In this document: positions 17,427 to 25,230 of the stretch, one piece after another
Position numbering within the stretch: position 1 is the first letter of the stretch
Layout: every line of letters begins with the position of its first letter
Source: Acidimicrobiaceae bacterium
GTDB taxonomy: Bacteria > Actinomycetota > Acidimicrobiia > Acidimicrobiales > RAAP-2
Direction of reading: 5' to 3'
NCBI GenBank assembly: GCA_003161255.1
Contig: PMOQ01000075.1
Location: 1-64,000, forward strand
DNA length: 64,000 nucleotides
The notes under the pieces: model-generated
Told to the model about the DNA's origin: nothing
Seen by the model: only the letters and a program-made list of their open reading frames with translations
Databases searched by the model: none
Translations under genes and position numbers: made by a program

Positions 17427-18233
17427 TCAAGGTGACGGTCGCGCGGCGCGGTCGAACGCCGCCCAGCCTGACAGCTCCTGGCGACGCTGGGCCTCGGCCT
17501 GGTGGCCACCACGGAGCCCAAACAGGCGCTTGGCGTACAGCAGGTACGCGAGCACGAGGACGTTGATCACGAACGCGGCGATCTTGAACGCGCTCACGCC
17601 TCTTGAGAGCTCGTAGACCTCGAGGGGGATGAACGCGGCGATCGCGACGCTGGTGAGGTACTCAGCCCACCGTCGATTCCTCCACAGGCCCACCATCTCG
17701 ACCGCCTCGAGTGCGGCGTAGGCAGCGACGATCAGGCCCAGTCGGATGAGGTGCGCCGGCGTGTAGGAGAACACCCTGCTGAAGTACCCGAGGATGCCGC
17801 GAGCCTGGCTGGCGCCCTGGTCGCCCCCGGACAGGTCGTTCATGATGTTGACGTAGTCGCGATGCAGCGCGCTGCTGTGCGACGCGAACGTGAACAACGC
17901 GACGGCGAGGAGCCCGAAGGCAACGACGTGGACGCCTCGATCGAGCGCGATGAGGCGGAGGACGACTCGGTCGCGCAGGATCGGCCCCCTCGCTGGAAGC
18001 TCGATCTCGTCTCGCGTCTCGACGTGCGTGCGCTGCGGGTTCTCAGGGATCACCCTCACGACCCAGTCGTCGCATCGCAGGCACCGGTGCCACCGTGCGC
18101 CGTCGATCTCGCGGACCAAGGGCTGGTCTGCGATCGTCACCTCCGCGGCGTCCGTCCCCACGAGGGCGTGGCCCTCCACGCCGCACACCAGCAGCTCATA
18201 GCGAAGCGATCGCCGTCGGACCCGAGGCACCAT
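17427..18233 (-). CDS. DUF2127 membrane protein
   Basis: 268 residues. A soluble N-terminal part holds a Cys-x-x-Cys pair (RWHRCLRCDDW), then ERGVHVVAFGLLA-type sequence (here LDRGVHVVAFGLL) begins a four-helix membrane domain with ALEAVEMVGLW and RWAEYLTSVAIAAFIPLEVYEL. These strings are characteristic of PF09900 (DUF2127). The function is unknown. It is on the same strand as the GH5 gene, 188 bp from its start, so co-transcription is possible. Confidence 0.75.
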   Translation of the reverse strand: MVPRVRRRSLRYELLVCGVEGHALVGTDAAEVTIADQPLVREIDGARWHRCLRCDDWVVRVIPENPQRTHVETRDEIELPARGPILRDRVVLRLIALDRGVHVVAFGLLAVALFTFASHSSALHRDYVNIMNDLSGGDQGASQARGILGYFSRVFSYTPAHLIRLGLIVAAYAALEAVEMVGLWRNRRWAEYLTSVAIAAFIPLEVYELSRGVSAFKIAAFVINVLVLAYLLYAKRLFGLRGGHQAEAQRRQELSGWAAFDRAARPSP

Positions 18234-18264
18234 GAGACGCTACGAGCCAGCAGCGCCCACGAGC

Positions 18265-19671
18265 TCAATCGCCGCCAGCGACGTTGCTCGCCAGCGGGGC
18301 GAAGCGCGCGGTGAAGTGGCGCAACTGCGCGGGCTGTGAGGTGATCTCGAAACCTCGCAGCGAGGTGGCACGTGCGGCCACGCGGGTGACGACCTCGATG
18401 ACGTAGTCGATGTGGCTCTGGGTGTACGTCCGGCGCGGGATCGCGAGGCGAACGAGGTCCATCGGAGCGGGTCGCTCGCGGCCGTTGGCGTCACGGCCGA
18501 ACATCACGGTCCCGATCTCGCAGGATCGCACGCCGCCTTCCTCGTACAGCGCGCAGGACAGGACCTGCCCGGGGTACGCCAAGGGATCGATGTGCGCGAG
18601 GAGGCCGCGCGCGTCAAGGAACACGGCGTGGCCCCCGAACGGGACGACCACGGGCACGCCCGCGGCCTCGAGCGCCTCGCCGAGGTAGGCGATCGAGCGG
18701 ATCCGGTACCGCAGGTAGTCCTCGTCCACGCACTCGCTCAGTCCCTGGGCGATCGCCTCGAGGTCGCGGCCCGCGAGGCCCCCGTAGGTCGGGTAGCCCT
18801 CCGTCAGGATCTCGAGGTTCCGGCATCGCTCGGCGAGCGTGCCGTCGTTGAGCGCGAGCCAGCCGCCGATGTTGCCGAGCGGGTCCTTCTTCGCCGACAT
18901 GGTCATGCCGTGGGCAAGGGACGCCATCTCGCGGACGATGTCGGCGACCGGCATCTCCTCGTAGCCAGCCTCGCGCGTCTTGATGAGCCACGCATTCTCC
19001 GCGAACCGGCAGGCGTCGAGGAAGAGGGGCTTGTTGAATCGGTCGCACACGGCGCGGACCGCTCGGAGGTTCTCCATGCTGACGGGCTGTCCCCCGCCAG
19101 AGTTGTTCGTGATGGTGACCATCACGAGCGGCACGTCAGCGCCTCGCTCTTCGAGGAGGGACGCGAGCGCGGCGACGTCCATGTTCCCCTTGAACGGGTG
19201 CCGCAGGGATGGCTGGAGTCCCTCGGCGATGGGCAGGTCGAGCGCCTCGGCGCCGGTGTACTCGACGTTGGCCCGCGTGGTGTCGAAGTGCGTGTTGTTG
19301 GGGACGACGAGCCCCTTGCCGCCCACCGCCATGAAGAGCACCCGCTCTGCGGCACGGCCCTGGTGCACCGGGAGCACGTGCTCGAAGGGGAAGAGCTCCT
19401 GGACCGCGTCGAGGAACCGGAAGTACGAGGGCGACCCCGCGTACGCCTCGTTGCCCCGCTGGATGCCAGCCCACTGTTCGGCGGACATCGCGCCGGTGCC
19501 CGAGTCGGTCAAGAGATCGATGATGACGTCCTCGGCACGGAGCCCGAAGAGGTTGTAGCCGACCGCGCGCAGCGCCGCTCGGCGGTGTTCGCTCGTGGTC
19601 ACACGAATGGGCTCGACCGAGTGGATCTTGAACGGCTCGATGATGGTCTGAAATGGCTGCTCCACGATCAC
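18265..19671 (-). CDS. tnaA: Tryptophanase (tryptophan indole-lyase)
   Basis: 468 residues from the GTG at 19671 (a GTG at 19665 is equally possible); E. coli TnaA has 471. A PLP-dependent beta-eliminating lyase: DLLTDSGTGAMS, HQGRAAERVLF, TNNSGGGQPVS, PLP lysine in MSAKKDP, PTYGGLAGRDLEA, LRHFTARF at the end. Two positions that separate the family read as tryptophanase: FDTTR (Asp, where tyrosine phenol-lyase has Thr) and VRSCEIGT (Ile, where TPL has the phenol-binding Arg of SMERG). It should convert Trp to indole, pyruvate and ammonia. Overall sequence also resembles TPL (NIGG, AGRDLEA), so an assay is needed. No tnaC-like leader or Trp permease is adjacent. Confidence 0.75.
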   Translation of the reverse strand: MIVEQPFQTIIEPFKIHSVEPIRVTTSEHRRAALRAVGYNLFGLRAEDVIIDLLTDSGTGAMSAEQWAGIQRGNEAYAGSPSYFRFLDAVQELFPFEHVLPVHQGRAAERVLFMAVGGKGLVVPNNTHFDTTRANVEYTGAEALDLPIAEGLQPSLRHPFKGNMDVAALASLLEERGADVPLVMVTITNNSGGGQPVSMENLRAVRAVCDRFNKPLFLDACRFAENAWLIKTREAGYEEMPVADIVREMASLAHGMTMSAKKDPLGNIGGWLALNDGTLAERCRNLEILTEGYPTYGGLAGRDLEAIAQGLSECVDEDYLRYRIRSIAYLGEALEAAGVPVVVPFGGHAVFLDARGLLAHIDPLAYPGQVLSCALYEEGGVRSCEIGTVMFGRDANGRERPAPMDLVRLAIPRRTYTQSHIDYVIEVVTRVAARATSLRGFEITSQPAQLRHFTARFAPLASNVAGGD

Positions 19672-19756
19672 CCCACGTCTGCCGCGTAGAGGTTCTACCT
19701 CATGGCGAAGAGGAGCCGCGACGCCACTCGCCGTGCGAGGCTCGTGGTCGGGCCGC

Positions 19757-21112
19757 TTACGCGCCGGGCGACGACGTGGCGAGGTAGCCGGGGTTGGCGA
19801 CGCGCAGCTGGTCGACGGCAGACCGCCCGAGCGCGGCACCGACCTCGGTGAGGTGACCGTCGAGGTCACCGGCACGGATGGCCGCTGCAAGCTCGGCGTC
19901 GTCCGCGACGCCGAGTGCAACGAGTCGTCGTCGGTGGGCCGCTGCAATGTCGGGGCCCAAGGCGAGCTCTCTCGCAACCGTCGCAAGGACGTTTCGCGCC
20001 ACTCGAGCTTCGAATCTGGCCGTGCCCTCGGCGGTCGCCATCACCTTGTCCTCGAGGTACTCGGCGACCGCCTCGGTCAGCTCCCGAGCGCTCGGACGTC
20101 CAAAGGGCGCCGGCGCGGTCGACGTTGCCGCCGAGCCGTCTGGCACGTCGGGGCGCTCGACGCCGATGAGGCCGAGCAGATCCCACTCGCTCTCGCAGAC
20201 CCGACGGCCGATGGCGGCCAGCTCGACCGACCTCGCGATGCCATTCAGATGCGTGGACGCCTGCAGGGCGCAGATGACGGCCCACTTGAGCGACGCGTAG
20301 GCCTGCCACCAACGAACAGTCGGCGGCTCGATCAGCCGGCCGCTCGACGCCGCGTAGTGGGCCAGGAAGTCGTCCAGTCGACTGAAGCCCCCGACCTCGT
20401 CGGGTGCGCCGAACCGCCACGCCCTCGCCGTGAGCCACCCGATGTCCTCGGCCGGGTCGCCCGCGTGGGCGAGCTCCCAATCGAGGACGCCGCGCAGCCC
20501 CGTCGTGTCAACGAGGAAGTTGCCCATCCGAAAGTCGCCGTGGACGAGCGTCCGTCCCGCAGCTGGCGGCCGGTTGGCTGCCAGCCATCGGGATCCGAGC
20601 TCGAGGACCGGGCGGACCTCGCCGATGCCGTCGAGGAACTCGAGCGGTCGCTCGAAGGGGTCGGCACTCGGTAGCCCGGGCACGTCGTGGAGGGGGATGG
20701 CGTGGATCTGGGCAAGCGCCCGGGCGACGTCACGGCCGAGCTTGCGGCGCGCCCCGGCGTAGGCGGCGTCGCGCAGGAGGCGACGAGCGAGTGTCTCGCC
20801 CTCGAGCCGCTCGACGACGAGCCAGCCGGTGTCGAGCCCGTCGGCCTCGCCCGCACCCAGCACCTTCGGGACGGGGACGCCAGCGCGCAGGGCCGCCCGA
20901 AGCAGTGCGGCCTCCAGGCCGACCGTTGAGCGCTGGCTCTGTCCGGCCTCGCGCTGCTGCTGGAGGACCAGGGACCGGCTCACGCCTCCGGGGTACGACA
21001 CCTCCAGTGCGCTCGTCAGCCGAGACGCTCCTCCTGACAGCGCCCGGAGCGACGTCACCGTGCCCCCGAGTGCCCGCCCGAGCCGGTCGGCGAGGTCGTT
21101 CGCCTCGCTCAC
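19757..21112 (-). CDS. APH-type phosphotransferase with C-terminal extension
   Basis: 451 residues starting at the GTG at 21112, which overlaps the upstream stop by 4 nt (GTGA), showing translational coupling. The kinase fold (about 15-300) has the Brenner motif LVHGDFRMGNF and the metal-binding segment VLDWELAHAGDPAEDIGWL. The closest relatives in memory are the 'phosphotransferase family' proteins near acyl-CoA dehydrogenase genes (ACAD10/11 N-terminal type). A further 120-residue helical domain (DUF6285-like) follows. It phosphorylates an unknown hydroxyl substrate. It forms an operon with the DUF7065-like gene. Confidence 0.75.
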   Translation of the reverse strand: MSEANDLADRLGRALGGTVTSLRALSGGASRLTSALEVSYPGGVSRSLVLQQQREAGQSQRSTVGLEAALLRAALRAGVPVPKVLGAGEADGLDTGWLVVERLEGETLARRLLRDAAYAGARRKLGRDVARALAQIHAIPLHDVPGLPSADPFERPLEFLDGIGEVRPVLELGSRWLAANRPPAAGRTLVHGDFRMGNFLVDTTGLRGVLDWELAHAGDPAEDIGWLTARAWRFGAPDEVGGFSRLDDFLAHYAASSGRLIEPPTVRWWQAYASLKWAVICALQASTHLNGIARSVELAAIGRRVCESEWDLLGLIGVERPDVPDGSAATSTAPAPFGRPSARELTEAVAEYLEDKVMATAEGTARFEARVARNVLATVARELALGPDIAAAHRRRLVALGVADDAELAAAIRAGDLDGHLTEVGAALGRSAVDQLRVANPGYLATSSPGA

Positions 21113-22092
21113 GTCACGGGGACCCGAGGTCTCCCGAGTGCGTCCAGCTGATGAAGGTACTCCCCGATGCCGTAGCCGACGTCGGTCGTACCGTCGTCGT
21201 GCCGATAGGTCCACTCGGCGAGCCCCTCGTTGATCACGGTGCCGCCCGGACGACCGATGTCGGCCACCCTGAGGACCCGGCCCGTCAGGTCGTAGGTGCG
21301 CTCTGCCTTGTCCATGACCTTGAGGTGCATGACCTCGTGTGTTAGCTGGTCGTCGGCGAGCTCGGTCGAGAGGTCCCAGTGTCGGACGGAGGCCACGCGG
21401 CCGTTCACACTCACCCAGCCGCGGTGGAGGTCGCCGGCGTCAGTGCCGAGCTTGATCCCTCCGAAGTGCAGGTCGTCGGCAATGTTGATCGAGAACCATC
21501 GCCACATCGGCGGCTCACCCCAGCGACGTGGCCCCCAGGACCGGTCTCGATTGCCACGAGCACTCGACCACTCGTAGACGATCCCGTCGACCGTGAGCGT
21601 CCCCGTCCATCGGCCCGCCTGCTCGAAGTGACCTTTGCCCGTGGTCGTCGCTGCCGCGCCGGACTCCTTGGACCCCTGGCCGCTCCGCCCGTCGCTGCCG
21701 ACCGCGTCGCTCAGTCCCTCGAAGGTGACGTCGAGGCGAATCTCGACGGGCCATCGCTCGCTGCTCGACCGATTGCACGTCCGGGCCGAGGCCGTGACCG
21801 CGGCCACGACGCGCCAACGCTGCATCGCCTCGAGCAGCTCGTAGCGGGCACCACCGACCTCGAAGGGCGCATCGGGCATCTCGCGGCACTCGACTTGGTG
21901 GCGGTACTCGGCGAGGTCGCCACCTGGGAGCCAGATCGACAGCCCGACGTCCATGGTCCCCTCGTTGGGCCGGATCCCGATCCGCGTGAAGAGACCAGAC
22001 TCAGTGGCAGGGTCGTACGCGTTGAAGTAGTACGACTCGCTCCAGGCAGTGTCAGCCTCGACCTCGTGGGCGAAGTCGTGGTGGGGCTCCAT
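21109..22092 (-). CDS. DUF7064/DUF7065-type protein (lipocalin-like)
   Basis: 327 residues from the ATG at 22092. Typical strings: SYYFNAYDPATESGLFTRIGIRPNEGTMD, IWLPGGDLAEY, YELLEAMQRWRV, and in the second half RDRSWGPRRWGEPPMWRWFSINI, the 'RDxSWGxR' box of the AttH/hydratase-like lipocalin superfamily. Members sit near steroid or fatty-acid catabolism genes and often pair with an APH-type kinase, as here. The function is unknown. It is the first gene of the minus-strand operon and diverges from the sigma factor gene across 152 bp. Confidence 0.55.
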   Translation of the reverse strand: MEPHHDFAHEVEADTAWSESYYFNAYDPATESGLFTRIGIRPNEGTMDVGLSIWLPGGDLAEYRHQVECREMPDAPFEVGGARYELLEAMQRWRVVAAVTASARTCNRSSSERWPVEIRLDVTFEGLSDAVGSDGRSGQGSKESGAAATTTGKGHFEQAGRWTGTLTVDGIVYEWSSARGNRDRSWGPRRWGEPPMWRWFSINIADDLHFGGIKLGTDAGDLHRGWVSVNGRVASVRHWDLSTELADDQLTHEVMHLKVMDKAERTYDLTGRVLRVADIGRPGGTVINEGLAEWTYRHDDGTTDVGYGIGEYLHQLDALGRPRVPVT

Positions 22093-22244
22093 GATGGGCA
22101 CCAGGTCACTCTTATCTGGAGCGCAGGTGAACGCAATTGGCCCTTGGCCCCAATGGCCCCAGCTGAGGCGAGGTCTGCTGGTCGGCCAACGCACGAGCCG
22201 TTGCCTCGCAATAGTGCAGTAGGAGCCGAGCGGCAGGTGGCGAC

Positions 22245-22811
22245 GTGGAGCTGAGCGACAGCGAGGTCATGGCGAGAGCGGTCTGCGAGCCCGAGCTCTT
22301 CGTCCACGTGTTCGATCGGCATGGCCGTGCGGTGCACGCGTACCTCGCACGACGGGCTGGCTCACAAGCAGCCGACGACGTCATGGGGGAGGTCTGGCTG
22401 CAGGCTTTCCGCTCGAGGGACCGCTTCAACACGAACTGGAGCGACGCACGACCATGGCTCTACGGGATCGCTCGGAACGCGCTGCGAGCGCACTGGCGAT
22501 CGAGGTATCGCAGCGAGCGCCACGCCGACGCAGGCAGTGCGGATCCGTGGGAGGACGTCGACGTCCGCCTCGACGCGGCACGCCGGGCACCGACCCTGCG
22601 AGCGGCGCTCGCGGCGCTCCCCGACAAGGATCTCGAGGTCCTCCTGCTCGTGGCGTGGGAACAGCTCTCGCCCACCGAGGCTGCTGTCAGCCTCGGGATC
22701 CCTGCGGGGACCGTGCGCTGGCGACTGCACCGCGCGCGCGCCTCGCTTCGCCGCCAGCTCGGTGACGACCTCGGCGACGTGAATGGCTTCGAGACAGTGA
22801 TGGAGGTGTGA
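22245..22811 (+). CDS. ECF RNA polymerase sigma factor
   Basis: 188 residues, GTG start. Sigma region 2 (about 20-85) includes DDVMGEVWLQAFRSRDRF and WLYGIARNALRAHWR; region 4 (about 115-170) includes LAALPDKDLEVLLLVAWEQLSPTEAAVSLGIPAGTVRWRLHRAR. It directs core polymerase to a small regulon. The stop is 1 nt before the next start, so it is translated with its membrane partner, the usual sigma/anti-sigma order. Confidence 0.9.
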   Translation: MELSDSEVMARAVCEPELFVHVFDRHGRAVHAYLARRAGSQAADDVMGEVWLQAFRSRDRFNTNWSDARPWLYGIARNALRAHWRSRYRSERHADAGSADPWEDVDVRLDAARRAPTLRAALAALPDKDLEVLLLVAWEQLSPTEAAVSLGIPAGTVRWRLHRARASLRRQLGDDLGDVNGFETVMEV

Positions 22812-22812
22812 C

Positions 22813-23766
22813 GTGGACGTCATGAATCAGCTGAGCACGATTGGCATGGCACCGCCCGCAGCCCAGGACCGACTGGACGCGGTGCGTCGCCGACTCCTCG
22901 AGGAGGCCGAGGCGCCGGGTCCGTCACGGCCTCGACGCTTCAGGGTCCCGCAGCGCGCGCTCACCGCCGTTGCCGCGTGCGCGCTCGTTGGTGGCGGGTC
23001 CGTCGCGCTGTGGACAGCGGTGTCCCGCACGAGCAATCCGGTCACGAACACCACGATCGAGTGTGGCGCTGACAGCTACATCCCCGTCGAGTCGGGCAAC
23101 CCGGTCCTCGACTGCTACAACGCCCTCGCGCGGCAGGAGTCCGTGGTGCCCGCGCTCGTCGGGTGGGTCACCCCGAGCGGGCTGGTGGCGGTGCTCCCGA
23201 AGGGCGATCGACCGCCGACTGGCTCCACGCCGCTGCCCGCGTCGTTCCAGGTCGACCCCGGCATCCGGTACATCACCGACTCGCTCAACGACGCCGTCGG
23301 CCCGCTGGAGCTGGGGTGTCTCTCCACGTCGGCTGCCACCGCCTATGCAAGGTCCCAGCTCAGCATTGCCGCGCTCTCGAGCTGGCGCGTGACGGTCGGG
23401 AACTGGGACGGGCCAGGAAGCTCGGCGCCGTGCTGGTCGTACGTCGGGGCCATCGACGCCTCATCGGAGACGGTCGTGCTCGCACCGATGCCCGCGTCCT
23501 CCGCGCAGAGCGACAATCTCGGGGTACGGCTCGACCTGCTGCTGCAGTCGCAACTGGTGACAGGGCCGAGCGCACGGTGCCTCGATGCCGCGGCGGCCCA
23601 GACGACCGCGAGCGACGACGCGGAGCGGCTCGGTATCGCGAGCGATGCAATCACGATCAGTGACGCCGGCCCCATCGGTGCACCAGGGACGACGTGCGCG
23701 ACGCCGTTCGTCGTGCCAGCGGGGTACTACGACGTGGTGCTGTGGCTCGCGCCGCGCACCCCGTGA
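22813..23766 (+). CDS. Single-pass membrane protein, probable anti-sigma partner
   Basis: 317 residues; GTG at 22813 with GGAGG 6 nt upstream (ATG at 22822 is an alternative). Residues 1-45 are cytoplasmic and basic, one membrane segment follows (about 49-67, ALTAVAACALVGGGSVALW), then about 250 residues outside with five or six cysteines. There is no HxxxCxxC zinc anti-sigma motif. The gene order after an ECF sigma factor and the topology suggest regulation of that sigma factor, but the short N-terminal part is not a recognised anti-sigma domain. Confidence 0.6.
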   Translation: MDVMNQLSTIGMAPPAAQDRLDAVRRRLLEEAEAPGPSRPRRFRVPQRALTAVAACALVGGGSVALWTAVSRTSNPVTNTTIECGADSYIPVESGNPVLDCYNALARQESVVPALVGWVTPSGLVAVLPKGDRPPTGSTPLPASFQVDPGIRYITDSLNDAVGPLELGCLSTSAATAYARSQLSIAALSSWRVTVGNWDGPGSSAPCWSYVGAIDASSETVVLAPMPASSAQSDNLGVRLDLLLQSQLVTGPSARCLDAAAAQTTASDDAERLGIASDAITISDAGPIGAPGTTCATPFVVPAGYYDVVLWLAPRTP

Positions 23767-24035
23767 CCACGACGCGCAGTGAGGTCGGGGCCGTGACGAG
23801 GGGCTGCAACGCCACCGCGGTGCGTACCCAGAATCGGGTCCGGCAGTACGAGCCTGACCTGAAGATTCAGCGACACCCCTGATCAACGCGCCACAGCACA
23901 CCGCCTTGCAGCAGTCCGTAGGGCCCGAGTCTTCCCGCCGCGGCGAGGGAGCGAGGCGCGCGGGATCTGCAGAATTGCGCTCTCGAAGCTTGGGGCTTCG
24001 TGGTGGCAGACCGTCCTTGGCTATTCTGATTGAGG
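23767..24035. other. Intergenic, no gene supported
   Basis: About 270 bp between the sigma-factor operon and the PadR operator. Small ORFs on the minus strand are shadows. A possible -10-like TATTCT occurs near 24022, ahead of the PadR gene. Confidence 0.35.
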
Positions 24036-24051
24036 TACTCTAAGACGAGTA
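24036..24051. promoter_or_regulatory. Inverted repeat before padR-type gene, candidate operator
   Basis: TACTC-taagac-GAGTA lies 20 bp before the PadR start and 5 bp before its AGGAGG-like RBS (ggaggagg). The position fits autoregulation; no consensus was tested. Confidence 0.4.
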
Positions 24052-24070
24052 TCAATGGAGGAGGTGCCAG

Positions 24071-24661
24071 ATGTCGAGCCGTCATCGGAGCAACCCGCTT
24101 GCGCTGGCCGTGCTCATCTGTCTTTACGAGCGGCCGATGCACCCCTACGAGGTGGCGACCACGCTTCGCCAGCGGCACCACAACGAGAGCGTGCGCCTGA
24201 ACTACGGCTCGCTCTACGCGGTGGTCGCCGCCCTTGAGAAGCGTGCGCTGATCGCCCCGCAGGCGACGACGCGAGAGGGGCGCCTTCCCGAGCGCACCGT
24301 GTACTGCGTGACCGAGAGCGGCAAGGTCGAGACCCACGACTGGCTGACCGAGCTCGTCTCAACCCCGGTGAAGGACTACCCGGCGTTCGAGGCGGCTCTC
24401 TCCTTCCTCCCGGCGCTCCCGCCCGCCGACGTCGTCGCGCTGCTCGAGGAGCGAGCGAGGAACCTGGAAGTGGAGCTCGCGCAGGCGAGCGCCGCCCGAG
24501 AGCTCAACGAGAAGGCCCAGGTGCCTCGCCTGCACTGGATCGACGACGAGTTCCGCGTCGCGTTGCGCGATGCCGAGCTCGCCTACGTGCGTCGGCTCAT
24601 GACCGAGATCACCTCTGGGACCCTCGACGGCCTCGAGTGGTGGACCGCCATCCATGCGTGA
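24071..24661 (+). CDS. PadR-family transcriptional regulator
   Basis: 196 residues with a GGAGGAGG ribosome site. The winged helix (about 8-90) includes LAVLICLYERPMHPYEVATTLRQR, NYGSLYAVVAALEKRALI and YCVTESGKVETHDWL. The C-terminal part (about 100-185) is the helical dimerisation domain. PadR proteins usually repress a neighbouring gene in response to a phenolic, drug or stress signal. The next gene, a DUF1772 membrane protein 62 nt downstream, is the likely co-transcribed partner. Confidence 0.9.
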   Translation: MSSRHRSNPLALAVLICLYERPMHPYEVATTLRQRHHNESVRLNYGSLYAVVAALEKRALIAPQATTREGRLPERTVYCVTESGKVETHDWLTELVSTPVKDYPAFEAALSFLPALPPADVVALLEERARNLEVELAQASAARELNEKAQVPRLHWIDDEFRVALRDAELAYVRRLMTEITSGTLDGLEWWTAIHA

Positions 24662-24723
24662 CCGGACGCGCCAGGGGACGGCATCGCTGCGAGCCGAGAT
24701 CGAGTGGATCGACGCGCGCAGCC

Positions 24724-25194
24724 ATGACGGCGGGGGACGTGGTTGGCATGGTCAGCGTGCTCTTCGCGGGCATGCTCGCCGGCGAGGAGTTCTTGGTCCG
24801 CTACGGCGTCCGCGGTCCGCTCGCGAGCCTCGACGACCGGACGCACATCCAGTTCCGACAGGCCCTCATTCGTCCGATGCGAGTGCTCGTCCCCGCGCTC
24901 TACGTGGCGGCACTCCTGGCTGGCGCAGCTGCAACCGCTCTTGACGGGACCGACGCCGGACTGCCCGAGCGCTGCGCCGGCATCGCCGTCCTGGTCGTCT
25001 GGATCGCGGTGACCATGGGCGGCACGGTGCCGATCAACTCGGCGGCGATGGCGTGGGACCCGAGCGCGCCGCCGGCGAGCTGGCGAGCCCAGGTCGAGCG
25101 CTGGGAGCGCCTCAACACCGTGCGGATGTGGGCAGCGGTGGTCGCGTTCGCGCTCCTGCTGACCGGCATCATGATGAGCGCGGCCGCCAGCTAG
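24724..25194 (+). CDS. DUF1772 (anthrone oxygenase-like) membrane protein
   Basis: 156 residues from the ATG at 24724 (MTAGDVVGMVSVLFAG). Four hydrophobic segments are seen, with the DUF1772 features FAGMLAGEEF, ALIRPMRVLVPAL, TVPINSAAMAW and RWERLNTVRMW. Members are integral membrane proteins related to anthrone oxygenase; most have no known role. It lies in an operon with the PadR regulator. Confidence 0.75.
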   Translation: MTAGDVVGMVSVLFAGMLAGEEFLVRYGVRGPLASLDDRTHIQFRQALIRPMRVLVPALYVAALLAGAAATALDGTDAGLPERCAGIAVLVVWIAVTMGGTVPINSAAMAWDPSAPPASWRAQVERWERLNTVRMWAAVVAFALLLTGIMMSAAAS

Positions 25195-25230
25195 TTGTGC
25201 TGGCAGTTCGCCCCCGGCTTGCGAGATCCG

